A stretch of DNA of 27,943 nt from a virus, in IMG/VR virus record IMGVR_UViG_3300037847_006725, positions 1-27,943 of that record, one strand, 5' to 3'. Each line of letters opens with the position of its first letter. The first letter of the stretch is position 1. Below are positions 25,532 through 27,943 of this stretch, piece by piece. A program made the translations under genes and the position numbers. The notes beneath the pieces are model-generated. The model ran no database searches. It was not told the DNA's origin and saw only the letters and a program-made list of their open reading frames with translations.

Positions 25532-27943
25532 ATGCTCAATCCATATTTTCTAAACAACTCTAAGCAAGAGCAGAATCTCATACAAAGTCTGGTCAACGAA
25601 CAGTTGAAGATGTATGGGATTGAAATTTATTACATCCCAAGAAGGTATGTCAAGAAAAACACTGTCATCAGAGAGGTAATTCAATCTGAGTTTGACAATG
25701 CATATCCTATAGAGGCTTATCTTGACAGTTATGAGGGATATGGTGGTCAGGGAACAATCTTATCAAAGTTTGGTATTGAAGAACAAGATGATTTGACATT
25801 AGTTGTGTCAAAAGATAGGTATGAAAATTATATTAGTCCACTGATTAAAAATATACCAAATATTGAATTAGCAACCAGACCAAAAGAAGGTGATTTAATT
25901 TACTTCCCACTTGGTGACAGGTTGTTTGAAATTAATTATGTTGAGCATGAGCAACCATTTTATCAACTTCAGAAGAACTATGTGTACACTCTGAAGTGTC
26001 AACTCTACAGATATGAGGATGAGGTTCTTGATACTGGTGTAGAGACAATTGATGATGAAATTGAGCAGATTGGATATATTCAGAAACTTCAATTGATTGG
26101 TGTTGCATTGCCAGCAACTGCATCAATTGCAGGCATTTGCTCTGGTGCTATTAGTGGCATCAATATTACTAATATGGGAGGTGGTTATACATCACACCCA
26201 ACAGTTGCCATTTCATCTGCTCCTGCAGGTGGTGTAGATGCTGAGGCAGTGGCAGTTCTTACTAGTGATTACATTGGATGTGATGGAACAAAGGGTGGAA
26301 CTGTAACAGCAATTCATCTGACAAATCCTGGTTGTGGATATACTGTAAACCCAATCATAACAATCACAGGAGGAGGAGGTGGTGGTGCCACTGCTGAGGT
26401 TGTAGGTATTGAGACTATTGGAGGCATACACCCAATTACTGTCACCTCAGGTGGTAGTGGGTATGTTGGTGCTCCCACTGTTGGTATATCAACCCCAAAA
26501 CATGTAGGGGCATTAGGAACAGCAAATTTAGATTCTCCAATAGTTGGTGGAGGTGTAAGTGTTATTTCTGCTAATGTTACTCTTGGTGTAGCAACTTATC
26601 TATTCCCAGGAGGAGTATTTGGTGGTGCATTCTATAAAGAGGCACCCCCAGTTGTATTTGATTTACCAACAGGAAGTGGCAATAATGCTCAGGCAACAAC
26701 CACTCTTGATAGCATTGCAGAAACTGGAGGAACAGTAGAAACTATTGGATTGACAACTGGAGGCAAATTCTATACAAGTGTTCCAGGAGTTACACTTACT
26801 CATCCAGGAACAAGTTTTGCTTCTGCAACCATAGGAATTGCTGGTTCATCTATAAATCCAAGTTCTATTGCCTTTAGCACTACAGGTAGAGCATATAGAA
26901 CTGCACCTACTGTTGCAATCACTACATCTGGTACTATGATTGCACCAACAGTCACTGCTATTGGTATTGCAACAATACATCCTATCACTGGTATAGTCAC
27001 TGCAGTTTCATTTAATAATGATGATGCTTGGGCAGTGGGAACAAGTGCAACAATTGGTGCAGGATATACTGTTGCTCCTACAATATCTTTCAGTGGAAGT
27101 CCATCACCAATTCAAGCAACAGCATCTGTCACTGTTTCTGTTGCAGGAACTGTTAGTTCCATTAGTATTGGAAATAGTGGATATGGATATATTACTGCCC
27201 CAACTGTAACTATTGGTGGTCCTGGTGGTGGAAATGAACAATTTAGGGCACTTGGTTTTACAACTATTAGATTCAATTCAATATCAACAACTGGAACCTT
27301 ATCTACCACATCTACAACAATTACAGGCATTACCACTACAAATATAGTTGTTGGTGATAGAGTCAGACTTGCAGTAGGGCATGATAAATTTTATAACTTT
27401 GTTAAAGCAGGAACTTTTGTAAGTGGAATTGGTGCTGGTTCAATTACTCTTAATAAAGCATCAACAAATGTTGGAATTGCAACTTCAGTGTTTGAATTTG
27501 GTATTGATCAATGTGGTATTGTTACAGGCATTGGAGTTTCATATGGTGGAGGAGGTTATTTGTCTCCACCTGTAGTAACAATCTCTAATGATTCTAGATA
27601 TAAGAATTATATTGATGTTCAACCAGGTGTTACAACAGCAATTGGAGTGGCAAACACTAGTGCTGCTGGTGTTGTTACAAGTGTAACAATTACAAACAGT
27701 GGTAGTCAATATGTGTTAACACCAACTATCACAATTTCTGAACCTGTCTCTACAAGCACTGGTTCATTTATATTCAATGAAGTTGTAACTGGTGCAACCT
27801 CTGGAACAACTGCAAGGGTTAAGTCTTATGATGCTGCTAATAATATTCTTGAGGTGTCTATTGTTGATGGCACATTCACACCAGGTGAAACAATTGTTGG
27901 TTCAGAATCTGGTGCTAGACACTCAATGAAAACACAAGATAAG
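25532..27943 (+). CDS. 14: gp14-like neck protein with long repeat extension (partial)
   Basis: The frame is open from the ATG at 25532 to the window end, 804 codons without a stop, so the C-terminus is missing. Residues 1-200 are gp14-like: MLNPYFLNNSKQEQNLIQSL, IYYIPRRYV, YPIEAYLDSYEGYGGQG, then TRPKEGDLIYFPLGDRLFEI, and QKNYVYTLKCQLYRYEDEVLDTG. T4 gp14 is only 256 residues. From about residue 200 onward the protein consists of GSGY-type beta modules and ends, as far as visible, in a TSG-A-A-V unit (FNEVVTGATSGTTARVKSYD). I infer that the N-terminal part does the neck job with gp13 and the extension projects from the neck, perhaps in place of whiskers. AGG at 25521-25523 is a weak ribosome binding site. 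An alternative ATG at 25527 hits a stop after eight codons. Confidence 0.88.
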   Translation, partial: MLNPYFLNNSKQEQNLIQSLVNEQLKMYGIEIYYIPRRYVKKNTVIREVIQSEFDNAYPIEAYLDSYEGYGGQGTILSKFGIEEQDDLTLVVSKDRYENYISPLIKNIPNIELATRPKEGDLIYFPLGDRLFEINYVEHEQPFYQLQKNYVYTLKCQLYRYEDEVLDTGVETIDDEIEQIGYIQKLQLIGVALPATASIAGICSGAISGINITNMGGGYTSHPTVAISSAPAGGVDAEAVAVLTSDYIGCDGTKGGTVTAIHLTNPGCGYTVNPIITITGGGGGGATAEVVGIETIGGIHPITVTSGGSGYVGAPTVGISTPKHVGALGTANLDSPIVGGGVSVISANVTLGVATYLFPGGVFGGAFYKEAPPVVFDLPTGSGNNAQATTTLDSIAETGGTVETIGLTTGGKFYTSVPGVTLTHPGTSFASATIGIAGSSINPSSIAFSTTGRAYRTAPTVAITTSGTMIAPTVTAIGIATIHPITGIVTAVSFNNDDAWAVGTSATIGAGYTVAPTISFSGSPSPIQATASVTVSVAGTVSSISIGNSGYGYITAPTVTIGGPGGGNEQFRALGFTTIRFNSISTTGTLSTTSTTITGITTTNIVVGDRVRLAVGHDKFYNFVKAGTFVSGIGAGSITLNKASTNVGIATSVFEFGIDQCGIVTGIGVSYGGGGYLSPPVVTISNDSRYKNYIDVQPGVTTAIGVANTSAAGVVTSVTITNSGSQYVLTPTITISEPVSTSTGSFIFNEVVTGATSGTTARVKSYDAANNILEVSIVDGTFTPGETIVGSESGARHSMKTQDK
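26140..27740 (+). repeat. Array of GSGY-type beta modules in the gp14 extension
   Basis: At least five units can be read: NMGGGYTSHPTVAI, NPGCGYTVNPIITI, SGGSGYVGAPTVGI, then GAGYTVAPTISF / NSGYGYITAPTVTI, and later GGGGYLSPPVVTI and NSGSQYVLTPTITI. Each is preceded by a strand of type V-x-x-I-x-V/L/I. The array continues at uneven spacing over about 530 residues. This is the densest array of the module in the window. Confidence 0.75.

Noticed and set aside
25527-25553. Alternative gp14 start at the ATG overlapping the gp13 stop (TGATG)
   Set aside because: That frame ends after eight codons. The ATG at 25532 opens the frame with the gp14-like sequence.
1-27943. tRNA genes, CRISPR arrays, insertion sequences and attachment sites
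   Set aside because: I looked for cloverleaf arms, regularly spaced direct repeats, terminal inverted repeats and transposase motifs and saw none. Intergenic space totals well under 200 bases.

Overview
The window is a contiguous piece of the late, virion-structure region of a T4-like contractile-tailed phage. All genes lie on the + strand, the DNA is AT-rich, and almost nothing is non-coding. Recognisable T4-type proteins (gp25, gp6, gp8, gp13, gp14) occur in T4 order together with very large beta-rich virion proteins and a DUF4815 protein. That combination is typical of marine T4-like phages, such as the myoviruses of Prochlorococcus and Synechococcus and related pelagic phages. No host gene, photosynthesis gene, tRNA, integrase or CRISPR is present, so the exact host cannot be read from this piece.

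Layout: (1) 5-376, the end of an unrecognised protein that is probably cut by the window edge. (2) A perfect T4-type late promoter element (TATAAATA) followed by a baseplate-wedge block: gp25 (425-826), gp6 (827-2908), and a 3989-residue giant (2912-14881). The first ~300 residues of the giant resemble the C-terminal part of T4 gp7, so I read it as a hugely enlarged gp7-like wedge protein. (3) A second perfect TATAAATA element, then gp8 (14914-16470), a 2521-residue DUF4815 protein (16477-24042) in the slot where T4 has gp9-gp12, a 73-residue coiled-coil protein and a 128-residue small beta protein. (4) The neck genes: gp13 (24664-25527) and gp14 (25532 to the window end). gp14 carries at least 600 residues of extra repeats and is cut by the window edge.

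Working together: by analogy with T4, gp25, gp6, the gp7-like giant and gp8 would build the wedges around the baseplate hub. The DUF4815 giant is a likely peripheral baseplate or fibre component, and gp13/gp14 would close the head and join it to the tail. Genes within a block are separated by 0-6 bases or overlap, so translation is probably coupled. The two TATAAATA elements suggest two main late transcription starts in this window.

The most interesting signal is protein-level mosaicism. A few small beta-rich modules (GSGY...P-V-I, IGDEI-KY...G-RG, TSG-A-A-V, and N-I-Q-P) recur inside the gp7-like giant, gp8, the DUF4815 protein and the gp14 extension, although these are different parts of the virion. 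The giant also carries a YHYH-like domain. At the DNA level CpG is strikingly scarce, with stretches of 440-800 bp containing none.
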